From contig NZ_MWLL01000246.1 in NCBI RefSeq assembly GCF_002198675.1, positions 1 through 64,000 on the forward strand: a DNA stretch of 64,000 nt, written 5' to 3'. Every line of letters begins with the position of its first letter. The first letter of the stretch is position 1. Of the stretch, positions 23,119 to 31,744 are shown in pieces. Origin of the DNA: Kineosporia sp. R_H_3 (lineage in GTDB: Bacteria > Actinomycetota > Actinomycetes > Actinomycetales > Kineosporiaceae). Position numbers and translations under genes: made by a program. The notes beneath the pieces are model-generated. The model was not told the origin of the DNA, searched no databases, and saw nothing but the letters and a program-made list of their open reading frames with translations.

Positions 23119-24057
23119 GTGGGCGGTCAGGGACATGGGCACGGCGGGCACGCGCACGGCCACTCCCACCTGCCCCCGGACGGCGCGCGCGGCCGGTTGG
23201 TCGCCGTCCTCGCGGTGTCGCTGACGATCCTCGCGGTCGAGGTCGTCGGCGCCGTCGTCTCGGGCAGCCTCGCGCTGCTCGCCGACGCCGGGCACGTGCT
23301 CACCGACGTCGCAGGGCTCGCGCTCGCCGTCGCCGCGGCGACCCTGGCCCGGCGGCCGGCGACCGACCGGCGCACGTGGGGGTTCCGCCGGGCCGAGGTG
23401 CTCGCGGCCGCCGCCCAGGCCGCCGTCCTGCTCGCCGTCGGCGTCTTCGTCGTCGTCGAGGCGCTGAGCCGGCTCGTCGACCCGCCGGAGGTCGACGCCC
23501 CGCTCATGCTCGCCTTCGGCGGCGTCGGGCTGCTCGGCAACCTCGTCGGCCTCGCGCTGCTCGTGGGCCGCCGCGGCGAGAACCTCAACACCCGCGCGGC
23601 GTTCCTCGAGGTGCTCAACGACGCGCTCGGATCCGTCGCGGTCGTCCTCGCGGCGCTCGCCGTCCTCGCCGGGGGCTGGCTCCGGGCGGACGGCGTCGCC
23701 TCCCTCGTCATCGGCCTGCTCATCCTGCCCCGCACGTGGAAGCTGCTGCGGGAGACCGTCGACGTGCTCCTCGAGGCGACCCCGAAGGGCGTCGACCTCG
23801 CCGAGGTGCGCAGCCACGTGCTCGGCCTGCCGCACGTGCTCGGCGTGCACGACCTGCACGCCTCGACGGTCGCCACCGGGCTGCCGGTGCTCTCCGCGCA
23901 CGTCGTCGTCGACGACGCGTGCTTCCACGACGGTCACGTGCCGCGGCTGCTCGACGAGGTGCAGGCCTGCCTCGCCGGGCACTTCGACGTCGAGCACTCG
24001 ACGTTCCAGTTCGAGTCCGCCGCTCACGCCGACCACGAGCACGCGGCGCACCACTGA
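23119..24057 (+). CDS. CDF family cation exporter
   Basis: This 312-residue protein has the six-helix cation diffusion facilitator pattern with His-rich ends (HGHGGHAHGHSH at the N-terminus and HADHEHAAHH at the C-terminus). The TM2 metal site reads ADAGHVLTD (HxxxD). The TM5 site reads EVLNDALGS where CzcD-type proteins usually have HxxxD, so the usual His is Glu and metal preference may differ. The cytoplasmic domain is around PKGVDLAEVRSHVL. It exports divalent metals such as zinc or cobalt by proton exchange. Start GTG 23119 is 6 bases from a -10, which supports a leaderless start. Confidence 0.92.
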   Translation: MGGQGHGHGGHAHGHSHLPPDGARGRLVAVLAVSLTILAVEVVGAVVSGSLALLADAGHVLTDVAGLALAVAAATLARRPATDRRTWGFRRAEVLAAAAQAAVLLAVGVFVVVEALSRLVDPPEVDAPLMLAFGGVGLLGNLVGLALLVGRRGENLNTRAAFLEVLNDALGSVAVVLAALAVLAGGWLRADGVASLVIGLLILPRTWKLLRETVDVLLEATPKGVDLAEVRSHVLGLPHVLGVHDLHASTVATGLPVLSAHVVVDDACFHDGHVPRLLDEVQACLAGHFDVEHSTFQFESAAHADHEHAAHH

Positions 24058-24091
24058 GCGGTCCGTCACCCGGCGCAGCCGGGCCGGCGCG

Positions 24092-24116
24092 GCGTCACCC
24101 GGCCGCCGGGTGACGC
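24092..24116 (+). terminator. Terminator hairpin after the CDF gene
   Basis: Perfect 11-bp arms GCGTCACCCGG (24092-24102) and CCGGGTGACGC (24106-24116), loop CCG, 35 bases past the CDF stop. No U-run. Confidence 0.6.
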
Positions 24117-24217
24117 GGCGACCCTGCGCGACGGCCGCACGGCGCGCGTTGGGCCGGTCAGGGGTCCCCCGCCAGGCTGCTGTCAGATCCGCGCGCCGGC
24201 GACCGACGATGTGAGAC

Positions 24218-24733
24218 GTGAGCACCCCCGCCGAGATCGAGTCGACCGTCACGGTGATGCCGCCCGACGTGCTCGACGACGTCACCCGGGCGCAGCTGCA
24301 GGACGCCGTCCAGCGGCACGACCCGGTCGTCGACGCGCGCCGGTGGTCGAGGGTCGCGTTCTTCGTCATGACGCTCGTCGTGTGGTTCCCGACGGTGTGG
24401 TCGGGCACGAAGCGCGCCGAGCTCGCCGTGCAGCAGTGGGGCGCCGTCATCGCCCTGACGATCGGGCTTCACCTCGTGCTCGCGACGGCGAACCGGTTCG
24501 CCAAGGAGAACGCCCGGGCGGTCCTGCGGCGGGACTCGATCGCCCGCTCGATCCTCGCCGCCGAGCAGCTCGCCGAGCAGCAGGCCAAGCTCGAGGCGGC
24601 GCAGGCCAAGCTCAAGGCCGACATCGACAAGAAGGCCGCCGCCCAGAAGGAGGCCGACGCCAAGGCGAAGGCCGAGCGCGAGGCGGTCGAGGCGCTCGCC
24701 GACGCGATGGCCCAGGTCGCCAAGCAGCCCTAG
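24218..24733 (+). CDS. Membrane protein with C-terminal coiled coil, unknown function
   Basis: This 171-residue protein has two hydrophobic helices (around FFVMTLVVWFPTVW and AVIALTIGLHLVLA) and an Ala/Lys/Glu-rich C-terminal region of about 60 residues (AEQQAKLEAAQAKLKAD and onward) typical of a coiled coil. Family not recognised. Start GTG 24218 is the first in frame. It stands between the CDF gene and the convergent 3-hydroxyacyl-CoA dehydrogenase gene. Confidence 0.75.
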   Translation: MSTPAEIESTVTVMPPDVLDDVTRAQLQDAVQRHDPVVDARRWSRVAFFVMTLVVWFPTVWSGTKRAELAVQQWGAVIALTIGLHLVLATANRFAKENARAVLRRDSIARSILAAEQLAEQQAKLEAAQAKLKADIDKKAAAQKEADAKAKAEREAVEALADAMAQVAKQP

Positions 24734-24745
24734 GGCGAGCGCGGC

Positions 24746-25654
24746 TCAGCCGTACGCGTAGAACCCGCGGCCGCTCTTCTTGCCGAGCAGCCCGGCCTCG
24801 ACCATCCGGCTCAGCAGCGGCGGCGGTGCGTAGAGCGGCTCCTTGAACTCCTCGTAGAGCGACTCGGCGATCGCCTTCGTCGTGTCGAGGCCGATGAGGT
24901 CGGTGAGCGCGAGCGGGCCCATCGGGTGCGCGCAGCCCTGGACCATGCCGGTGTCGATGTCCTCCGCCGTCGCGTAGCCGGACTCGAGCATCCGCACCGC
25001 GGAGAGCAGGTAGGGCACGAGCAGCGCGTTGACGACGAAGCCGGCCCGGTCGCGGCAGTGGATGACCTTCTTGGCGAGCACCTGCTCGGCGAACGACTGC
25101 GTCCGCCGGACGGTCTCGCCCGAGGTGAGCAGCGACGGCACGAGCTCGACGAGCTTGAGCACGGGCACCGGGTTGAAGTAGTGCATGCCGACGACGTGCT
25201 CGGCGCGGCCGGTCGCCATCGCGACCTTCATGATCGGGATCGAGGACGTGTTCGACGCGAGCAGCGCGTCCGGCCGCTCGACGACGGCGTCCAGGGTGCG
25301 GAAGACGGCCACCTTGGCGGCCTCGTCCTCGACGACCGCCTCGACGACGAGGTCGCGGTCGGCGAGCGCGTCGAGCCCGACGACGACGCGCAGCCGGGAG
25401 AGCGTCTCGGCGGCGGCGTCCGCGGTGATCTTCCCGCGGGTGACACCGCGCTCGACCGAGGCGCTGACCCGCTTGAGCGCGCGCGACGCGGCCGCCTCGT
25501 CGGCCTCGGCGACGACGACGTCGCAGCCGGCGGCGGCGCAGACCTCGGCGATGCCCGAGCCCATGAGCCCGCCGCCGACGACCCCGACGCGGCGGATGTC
25601 GTCCCGGGGGTCGGGGTGGGCACTGGTGGCGGGCACGGCGGCGGCGTCGGTCAT
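24746..25654 (-). CDS. 3-hydroxybutyryl-CoA / 3-hydroxyacyl-CoA dehydrogenase
   Basis: This 302-residue protein has the Rossmann dinucleotide site VGVVGGGLMGSGIAEV, the catalytic segment SNTSSIPIMK with HYFNPVPVLKLVE (the active-site His), and the C-terminal dimer domain with GFVVNALLVPYL and MVQGCAHPMGPL. It oxidises 3-hydroxyacyl-CoA to 3-oxoacyl-CoA with NAD(P), in butyrate-type or beta-oxidation metabolism. ATG 25654 is 8 bases from a TAGCGT -10 with no Shine-Dalgarno, implying a leaderless message. The flavin monooxygenase ends 11 bases upstream on the same strand. Confidence 0.95.
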   Translation of the reverse strand: MTDAAAVPATSAHPDPRDDIRRVGVVGGGLMGSGIAEVCAAAGCDVVVAEADEAAASRALKRVSASVERGVTRGKITADAAAETLSRLRVVVGLDALADRDLVVEAVVEDEAAKVAVFRTLDAVVERPDALLASNTSSIPIMKVAMATGRAEHVVGMHYFNPVPVLKLVELVPSLLTSGETVRRTQSFAEQVLAKKVIHCRDRAGFVVNALLVPYLLSAVRMLESGYATAEDIDTGMVQGCAHPMGPLALTDLIGLDTTKAIAESLYEEFKEPLYAPPPLLSRMVEAGLLGKKSGRGFYAYG

Positions 25655-25665
25655 GGTGCCTGACG

Positions 25666-27174
25666 CTAGCCGAACCGGACCCCTTCGTCGTCCACCCGCC
25701 CCCGCCGGAACATGACCCGGTCCCGGACGTAGTTCTGGTGCACCCGCCACGGCGCCCGGGGCCCCTGCTTGGGCAGCACGTCGAGGCCGCGGCGGACGTA
25801 CCCGGAGCGCAGGTCGAGCAGCGGCAGCCGCTCGTCGGTCGGTGGCGGCACCGGGACGACGCTGCGCAGCCCCTCGCGGTCCATGTGGGTGAGCAGGCGG
25901 CAGACGTACTCGGCGACGAGGTCGGCCTTGAGCGTCCACGAGGCGTTCGTGTAGCCGACGGTGAACGCGAGGTTCGGGACGCCGGTGAGCATCATCGCCT
26001 TGTACGCCACCGTCTGCGCGACGTCGACCGGCTCACCGTCCACGCTCAGCGCGATCCCCCCGACGGGCAGCAGGACGAGCCCGGTCGCGGTGACGACGAC
26101 GTCCGCGGGCAGCACCTGCCCGGACGACGTCCGCACCCCCTCCGGCACGAACGTGTCGACGGTGTCGGTGACGACCGAGGCGCGGCCCGACGCGACGGCA
26201 CGGAACAGGTCTCCGTCCGGCACGAAGCACAGCCGCTCGTCCCACGGGGCGTACCGGGGCGTGAAGTGGGTCGCGACGTCGTACCCCGCGGGCAGCTGGG
26301 CGCGCACCCCCTTGAGGAGCAACGACTTCATGAGCTCGGGACGGCGGCGGCTCACCGCGTACTGGAGCTGGGCGGCGAGGATGTTCTTCCACCGGATCGC
26401 CGGGTCGGCGGCCCGCTGCGGCAGCGCCCGGCGCAGCAGCCGCGCCGCCGGGTCGCGGCCCGGCAGCGAGAGCACCCACGTCGGCGAGCGCTGGAGCATC
26501 GTCACGTGCGCGGCGGTGCCGGCGAGCGCCGGCACGAGGGTCACGGCGGTCGCCCCGCTGCCGAGGACGACGACCCGCTTGCCGGTGCAGTCGAGGTCGG
26601 CGGGCCAGGCCTGCGGGTGGACGACGGTGCCGGCGAAGGACTCCACGCCCGGCAGGTCCGGGGTGTAGCCCGCCTCGTAGCTGTAGTAGCCCGAGCAGAT
26701 GTAGAGGAACGAGCAGGTGAGCACGGCCTCGCCGGCGGCGCGGCGCACCCGCACCGTCCAGCGCGCGTCGGCCCCCGACCAGGACGCCCCCACGACCCGG
26801 TGCCCGAACCGGACGAGCCGGTCGACGCCGTACGCGCGGGCGGTCTCCACGACGTACTCCCGGATCGAGTCACCGTCCGCGAGCGCCTTGTCGCCGCGCC
26901 ACGGCCGGAACGCGTAGCCGAGGGTGTGCATGTCGGAGTCCGAGCGGACGCCGGGGTAGCGGAAGAGGTCCCAGGTGCCGCCGATCGCGTCGCGGGCCTC
27001 GAGGACGGCGAGCGAACGGCCGGGGTGCGCCGTCCTCAGCCGACAGGCGGCGCCGACACCGGAGAGCCCGGCCCCGACGACGAGGACGTCGAGGTGCTCC
27101 GGCCGCCGGTCGGGCGGCCGGCTGTCGGGTCCTGCGGCTCCGTCGGCGTCGGATCCTGTTGCGGCGTCGGCCAT
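25666..27174 (-). CDS. Flavin-containing Baeyer-Villiger-type monooxygenase
   Basis: This 502-residue flavoenzyme has the FAD site VVGAGLSGVG (residues 32-41), the NADPH site VVVLGSGATAV, and the Baeyer-Villiger fingerprint FxGxxxHxxxW (F180, G182, H186, W190 in FAGTVVHPQAWP). It resembles EtaA-type monooxygenases that convert ketones to esters or oxidise sulfur compounds. The ATG at 27174 is 6 bases from a TAAGGT (27186-27181) that could be its own -10, inside the upstream EamA gene. The first 139 bases overlap the end of that gene in another frame. Confidence 0.92.
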   Translation of the reverse strand: MADAATGSDADGAAGPDSRPPDRRPEHLDVLVVGAGLSGVGAACRLRTAHPGRSLAVLEARDAIGGTWDLFRYPGVRSDSDMHTLGYAFRPWRGDKALADGDSIREYVVETARAYGVDRLVRFGHRVVGASWSGADARWTVRVRRAAGEAVLTCSFLYICSGYYSYEAGYTPDLPGVESFAGTVVHPQAWPADLDCTGKRVVVLGSGATAVTLVPALAGTAAHVTMLQRSPTWVLSLPGRDPAARLLRRALPQRAADPAIRWKNILAAQLQYAVSRRRPELMKSLLLKGVRAQLPAGYDVATHFTPRYAPWDERLCFVPDGDLFRAVASGRASVVTDTVDTFVPEGVRTSSGQVLPADVVVTATGLVLLPVGGIALSVDGEPVDVAQTVAYKAMMLTGVPNLAFTVGYTNASWTLKADLVAEYVCRLLTHMDREGLRSVVPVPPPTDERLPLLDLRSGYVRRGLDVLPKQGPRAPWRVHQNYVRDRVMFRRGRVDDEGVRFG

Positions 27175-28052
27175 TGCGCCACCTTACGTGCCGGCCGCGG
27201 CGACAGAGCAGCCCCGGCGCTCGCGACGCAGACCACGAGGATCGCGCCGACCTCGATCGGCGACAGGCGTTCGCCGAGCACGACGAGCCCGGCGGCCGCG
27301 GCACCGACCGGCTCCAGGCTCATGAGCACCCCGAAGGTCGCGGTCGGCAGCGCCCGCAACGCGGCCATCTCGAGCGCCGCGGGCAGCGCCGACGACAGGA
27401 CGCCGACGAGCGCCCCGACCGCGAGCACCCGCGGCTCGAGCAGCGCCGTGCCCGCGGTGACCAGCCCGGCGGGGAACGCGACGACCGCCGCGACCGTGAA
27501 CGCCACCGCCAGCCCCTGGAACCCGGGCAGCACCGCCCCGACCCGCTTGCTGACGACGATGTAGCCGGCCCAGCCGACCCCGGCGAGCAGCGCCAGGGCG
27601 GTGCCGACCGGGTCGAGGCTGCCGTCGAGGAGCGCGCGGCCGCCGCCGGTGAGCAGCACGACCCCGGCCCCGGCGAGCGCGGCCCACAGCAGGTCCGCCG
27701 GCCGCCGCGTCCCGACGACGGCGACCGCGAGCGGCCCGACGAACTCGAGCGTCACCGCGACCGCGAGCGGGATCCGCCCGATCGAGGCGTAGAACGTGAG
27801 GTTGAGCGCGAGCAGCACGAGCCCGAGCAGCGCGGCGAGGCCGAGCCGGCGGGCGTCGAGGTCGCGCCGGCGCGGCCGGACGACGGCGAGGCACACGAGC
27901 GCCGCGACGCCCACCCGGACGGCGACCGTCCCGGTCGTGCCGACCGCGCCGAACAACTGCTTGGCCAGGGCCGCGCCGACCTGCACGGACGCGACCGACG
28001 CGAGCACCGTGAGGACGGGGGCGCCGACGTGGGCGGGCGGGGAGGCGGGCAC
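27036..28052 (-). CDS. EamA/DMT family transporter
   Basis: This 338-residue protein has ten hydrophobic helices in two EamA repeats (first around VRVGVAALVCLAVVR to FVGPLAVAVVGT, second around LALLAGVGWAGYIVV to MSLEPVGAAAAGLVVLGE). Members export amino acids or metabolites. Start GTG 28052 follows GGGAGG by about 10 bases. The transmembrane part ends near SAGAALSPRPAR. A proline- and threonine-rich tail of about 45 residues then continues to 27036, overlapping the monooxygenase gene by 139 bases. Either the tail is translated or the overlap reflects a genuine coding arrangement; the substrate is unknown. Confidence 0.85.
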   Translation of the reverse strand: MPASPPAHVGAPVLTVLASVASVQVGAALAKQLFGAVGTTGTVAVRVGVAALVCLAVVRPRRRDLDARRLGLAALLGLVLLALNLTFYASIGRIPLAVAVTLEFVGPLAVAVVGTRRPADLLWAALAGAGVVLLTGGGRALLDGSLDPVGTALALLAGVGWAGYIVVSKRVGAVLPGFQGLAVAFTVAAVVAFPAGLVTAGTALLEPRVLAVGALVGVLSSALPAALEMAALRALPTATFGVLMSLEPVGAAAAGLVVLGERLSPIEVGAILVVCVASAGAALSPRPARKVAQWPTPQQDPTPTEPQDPTAGRPTGGRSTSTSSSSGPGSPVSAPPVG

Positions 28053-28090
28053 GGGGAGCAGCCTCCCACCGGCCCGCACGGCGGGACGGG

Positions 28091-29089
28091 CTACCCGACG
28101 AGCCCGTCGACGTCCGGGGCCTTCTTCAGGGTGCCGTAGCGCCGCGCGGCCGTGCCGACGGCCAGCAGGGACTCCCGGTCGAGGCCGACGGGCCAGTCCG
28201 GGAGGTTGACGGAGACGGCGACCTCGCGCGGGATCTTCGTGTACGTCGTGACGATCTCGCGGACCTGGACCTGGTGGTCGCGGGCGTAGGCGAGGGAGTC
28301 GTTGAGCGCGGAGACGAAGCGGTCGAGGATGATCGGCTGCTTCTCGCGGAACGACGCCGTCGTGAAGTACGCGGCGATCTGCACCTTGGAGTAGGTCTCG
28401 GTGAGGTTGTTGAAGAGGATGCGGCCGCCGCCGGCCACGACCGAGCTGACGAACGGCTCGCTGAGCCAGGCGGCGTCGACGGTCCCGGCCTTGACCGCGG
28501 CGGGCATCTCGGGGAACGGCATGGGCACGAACGTGACCTTCGAGGGGTCGCCGCCGGCCTTCTCGACGGCGGCGCTGACCGTCGTGTCGCCGATGTTGTT
28601 CAGGGCGTTGACCGCGACCTTGCGACCCTCGAGGTCCTTGGCCGAGCGCAGCGTCGACCCCTTGCCGACGACGACGCCGTTGACGTCCTTCACCGGGTCG
28701 CCCGTCGAGCTGACGCCGGCCGCGACGGCGATCACTTCCGCACCCTTCTCCCGGGCCGCGAGGAGGGACACGACGTTGCTGAACCCGATGTCCACCTTGC
28801 CGCCGAGGACCTTCTCCGCGATCTCGCCGCCGGTCTGCGCGATGACCGGCTCGACCTCGAGACCGCGCTGGGCGAAGTAGCCCTTCTGGATCCCGAGGTA
28901 GATCGGCGCGACGTCGATGATCGGGATGATCCCGACCGAGATCTTCGTCATCGGCAGGCCGCTCGACGCGCCGGCGCCGATGGTGAGGCCGGGGTCCGGC
29001 TCGGCGCACGCCGTGAGCAGCCCGGCGAGCAGGGCCAGCACGGCACCGGCACCCGGCAGGGCGCGCAGGCGACGGGACGGTCGAGGCAT
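28091..29089 (-). CDS. ABC transporter substrate-binding lipoprotein (NitT/TauT-type), copy 1
   Basis: This 332-residue protein has a lipoprotein signal (LAGLLTAC lipobox, Cys near residue 28) and the NMT1/SsuA-like periplasmic-binding fold: ISVGIIPIIDVAPIYLGIQK, IGFSNVVSLLAAREKG, VAVNALNNIGDTT and VTFVPMPFPEMPAAVKAG. It should bind a small organic or anionic solute for import. A close paralogue lies at 32587-33597 next to the permease and ATPase genes, whereas no other transport genes adjoin this copy. The promoter is divergent from the PaaX gene, which is a likely regulator. The ATG at 29089 gives the signal peptide. Confidence 0.9.
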   Translation of the reverse strand: MPRPSRRLRALPGAGAVLALLAGLLTACAEPDPGLTIGAGASSGLPMTKISVGIIPIIDVAPIYLGIQKGYFAQRGLEVEPVIAQTGGEIAEKVLGGKVDIGFSNVVSLLAAREKGAEVIAVAAGVSSTGDPVKDVNGVVVGKGSTLRSAKDLEGRKVAVNALNNIGDTTVSAAVEKAGGDPSKVTFVPMPFPEMPAAVKAGTVDAAWLSEPFVSSVVAGGGRILFNNLTETYSKVQIAAYFTTASFREKQPIILDRFVSALNDSLAYARDHQVQVREIVTTYTKIPREVAVSVNLPDWPVGLDRESLLAVGTAARRYGTLKKAPDVDGLVG

Positions 29090-29122
29090 GGCGGGCCTCC
29101 AGCAGGAGCGGGCGATCAAGCG

Positions 29123-29161
29123 AACGTAGGGCGGCCATAGGGGCTCGTCAACGCGAATGCC
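29123..29161 (-). promoter_or_regulatory. Promoter of binding-protein gene copy 1
   Basis: On the minus strand TTGACG (29151-29146) and TACGTT (29128-29123) are 17 bases apart. A GGCATT element (29161-29156) lies 4 bases upstream of the -35; the same GGCATT sits 3 bases upstream of the TTGACG of copy 2. Confidence 0.6.
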
Positions 29162-29222
29162 CAGGTCAGGGCCGAGTGAGTGGCAATCACCCCGCCAATC
29201 TCACGCAGTGCTTCGGCTCGCC

Positions 29223-29228
29223 TACGAT
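29223..29228 (+). promoter_or_regulatory. -10 element of the second PaaX gene
   Basis: TACGAT ends 7 bases before GTG 29236 with no Shine-Dalgarno, supporting a leaderless start there. No good -35 is visible. Confidence 0.45.
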
Positions 29229-29235
29229 CAGCATC

Positions 29236-30114
29236 GTGTCGACGCCCGTCGGGCAGGTCCCGACCCGTGACCCGGTCGTCGGGTCCGTCGGCGCCGCGAC
29301 CCCGGTCCGGCCCCAGATCGTCCTCTACACCGTCTTCGGGGACCACCTCGTCGACGTCGGTCTCGCCGTCGCGACGAGCAGCCTCCTCGACGTCGCGCGG
29401 CGGGTCGGGATCGGCGAGCACGCGATGCGGACGACGCTGGCCCGCCTGACCGCCCGGGGCACGTTGACCCGGCTGCGACGCGGCCGCCAGGCCTACATCG
29501 GGCTCAGCGAGGAGGGCCGGCGGACCGTCCTCGACGGGCGGGCCCGGGCGCACGCGGACGTCGTCACGACGGACTGGGACGGGGCGTGGACGCTCGTCGC
29601 CTTCTCGCTGCCGGACAGCCAGCGCCGCCGGCGCTACGACCTGCGGGTCCGTCTGGAGTGGGCCGGTTTCGGGGTCGCCCAGGGCGGGCTGTGGGTATGC
29701 CCCCGCGACGTCGACGTCGCGGCGGTCCTCGGCGAGGTGGACCCCGAAGGGCTCGACCTCCACGACCGGGTGCGCGCCTTCCGCGCGACGACCCTCTCGC
29801 CGACCCGGGTCTCCCGGATGGTCGCCGAGGCCTACCCGCTGGAGGCGCTCGCCGCCGGCTACACCGCCTTCGAGCAGCGCTGGGCGGGCACCCTGGACGA
29901 CCCCGGGCCGGTGGACCCGTTGGCCCGCCGGGCGCTGCTCGCGGCCGACTGGTCACGCGTCGTGCGGCGCGACCCGCGGCTGCCCGTGGAGCTGCTGCCG
30001 GCCGACTGGCCGGCCGCCCGGGCGCAGACCCTGTTCCGCGACCTCGTCGGCTGGCTCGCCGAGCCGTCGCGGCGGCAGGCGGAGCTCGACCTGGACACCG
30101 TGCCGCAGCAGTGA
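29236..30114 (+). CDS. PaaX family transcriptional regulator
   Basis: This 292-residue PaaX-type regulator has an HTH region (GIGEHAMRTTLARLTARGTL and LRRGRQAYIGLSEEG), a central domain DWDGAWTLVAFSLPDSQRRR with LRVRLEWAGFGVAQGGLWV, and the C-terminal LLPADWPAARAQTLFRDLV, also found in the other PaaX at 16063. PaaX proteins respond to acyl-CoA intermediates of aromatic acid catabolism. Its gene sits between the two binding-protein genes of the ABC transporter and is divergent from the first. Control of the transporter by an imported or metabolised ligand is a reasonable inference. Confidence 0.88.
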   Translation: MSTPVGQVPTRDPVVGSVGAATPVRPQIVLYTVFGDHLVDVGLAVATSSLLDVARRVGIGEHAMRTTLARLTARGTLTRLRRGRQAYIGLSEEGRRTVLDGRARAHADVVTTDWDGAWTLVAFSLPDSQRRRRYDLRVRLEWAGFGVAQGGLWVCPRDVDVAAVLGEVDPEGLDLHDRVRAFRATTLSPTRVSRMVAEAYPLEALAAGYTAFEQRWAGTLDDPGPVDPLARRALLAADWSRVVRRDPRLPVELLPADWPAARAQTLFRDLVGWLAEPSRRQAELDLDTVPQQ

Positions 30115-30152
30115 CCCGCAGCGGTGAGCCGCGGCAGTGAGCAACCCGTGGG

Positions 30153-30950
30153 TCAGCCGCCCGAGCGGTGCGCCGAGCGGATGCCCTCGTACCAGCGCAG
30201 CACCCGGGCCTCGACGGCCCGGAAGACCCAGGCGAGGGTGACGCCGAGCAGCCCGAGCACGATGATGCCGGTCCACATCTGCGGGACGGCGAAGGTCCGC
30301 TGGAACTGCACGACCGTGAACCCGATCCCGTTGCTCGCCGCGAACATCTCGCTGATGACCATGAGGATGATCCCGACCGACAGCGCCTGCCGCAGGCCCG
30401 TCATGATCTGCGGGCTGGCGGACCGCAGGACGAGGGAGCGGACCCGGCCGGGGCCGCGGATGCCGTAGCTGCGGCACGTGTCGGCCAGGACGGGGTCGAC
30501 CGCGCGGACCCCCTCGACGGTGTTGAGCAGGATCGGCCAGAGGCAGCCGAACACGATGACGAGCACCTTCATCAGGTCGTCGATCCCGGCGACGGCGACG
30601 AGCAGCGGCACGGTCGCCGGCGGCGGGACGGCCCGGAACACCTCGAGCACCGGTTCGACGAGCGCCCGCAGCGTGGGCGACGACCCGATGAGCAGCCCGG
30701 CGCCGACGCCGACGACGGCGGCCAGCCCGTACCCCGTGAGCAGCCGGGCCAGGCTCGGCAGCACGTCGGAGACGATGCGGGCGTCGGCGCCGCCCGCGAA
30801 CCACGTCTCGGGCAGGACGGCCACCACCTCGCGCAGCGGCGGGAAGTAGAAGCTCTCGCTCCCGTCGCTGGTGACCCACCAGGCCGCGAGGAGGACGACG
30901 GGCAGCGCGACGACCTCCGCCGCCCGGCGCAGCCGCGCACCGACGCTCAC
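30153..30950 (-). CDS. ABC transporter permease (NitT/TauT-type)
   Basis: This 265-residue inner-membrane permease has about six helices and the EAA loop region around ADTCRSYGIRGPGRVRSLVL, the motif that contacts the ATPase. Helices flank RLLTGYGLAAVVGVGAGLLI and MTGLRQALSVGIILMVISEM. It forms the transmembrane channel together with the homologous permease encoded just upstream, whose stop overlaps its GTG start (GTGA at 30947-30950). It is the last gene of the transporter operon, convergent with the PaaX gene. Confidence 0.93.
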   Translation of the reverse strand: MSVGARLRRAAEVVALPVVLLAAWWVTSDGSESFYFPPLREVVAVLPETWFAGGADARIVSDVLPSLARLLTGYGLAAVVGVGAGLLIGSSPTLRALVEPVLEVFRAVPPPATVPLLVAVAGIDDLMKVLVIVFGCLWPILLNTVEGVRAVDPVLADTCRSYGIRGPGRVRSLVLRSASPQIMTGLRQALSVGIILMVISEMFAASNGIGFTVVQFQRTFAVPQMWTGIIVLGLLGVTLAWVFRAVEARVLRWYEGIRSAHRSGG

Positions 30951-31744
30951 GGCGCCACCTCCCCGCGGACCGAGACGTGCCAGCGCAGCAGGCGGCGTTC
31001 GAGCGCCCGGACACCGACGTTGACGACGAGCCCGAGCAGCCCCGTCACCAGGACGAGGCCGTAGACGAGCGCCGTGGCGCCACCGCTCTGCGCCGCGGCG
31101 ATCTCCCGGCCGAGGCCGGGGCTGCCGATGACGAGCTCGGCGGTGATCGCGAGGATGAGGGCGACCGCCGCGGCGAGCCGGACGCCGGTCGCGACGTACG
31201 GCTGCGCGGTCGGCCACAGCACGTGACGGACCCGCGCCCAGCGGCCCAGCCCGTAGGACCGCGCCGTCTGCTCGGCCACCGGGTCGACGTCCGCGACGCC
31301 GTACATCGTCTGCACGAGCACCTGCCAGAACGACGCGTAGACGATGAGCAGGAGCGCCGAGCGCAGCTGGGTGCCGAGCACGAGCACGGCGAGCGGGACG
31401 AGGGCCACGGAGGGGATCGGCCGCAGGAACTCCACGGTCGAGGCCGTGAGCCGGCGCAGCCAGGGCACCGAGCCGAGCACGACCCCGACGGCGACGCCGA
31501 GGACGACCGCGATCGCGAGCCCGAGCCCCCACTGGACCGTGGTCGCGGCGAGCGCCGCCCGGAACTGCGGTGTCGGCACCTCGGCGGCGAGCGCGCCGAG
31601 GATGACCGACAACGGCGGCAGCACGTCGTCGGGGACGCCGAGCACGCGCGGCAGGACCTCCGCGGCGAGGGCGGTCAGGCCCAGGCCGGTCGCCCCCAGC
31701 ACGACGGTGCGCGGGACCGGCGGCCCGGCCGGCCGGGCGCTCAT
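30947..31744 (-). CDS. ABC transporter permease (NitT/TauT-type)
   Basis: This 265-residue permease has the EAA region AEQTARSYGLGRWARVRHVL and helices around VQWGLGLAIAVVLGVAVGVV, RPIPSVALVPLAVLVLG and LAAAVALILAITAELVI. It probably pairs with the downstream permease as a heterodimeric channel. Its ATG overlaps the stop of the ATPase gene (ATGA at 31741-31744) and its own stop overlaps the next GTG, so the three genes are tightly coupled. Confidence 0.93.
   Translation of the reverse strand: MSARPAGPPVPRTVVLGATGLGLTALAAEVLPRVLGVPDDVLPPLSVILGALAAEVPTPQFRAALAATTVQWGLGLAIAVVLGVAVGVVLGSVPWLRRLTASTVEFLRPIPSVALVPLAVLVLGTQLRSALLLIVYASFWQVLVQTMYGVADVDPVAEQTARSYGLGRWARVRHVLWPTAQPYVATGVRLAAAVALILAITAELVIGSPGLGREIAAAQSGGATALVYGLVLVTGLLGLVVNVGVRALERRLLRWHVSVRGEVAP

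Noticed and set aside
24092-24116. Attachment site or mobile-element end
   Set aside because: The long perfect hairpin fits a terminator after the CDF gene; no integrase, direct repeats or tRNA lie nearby.
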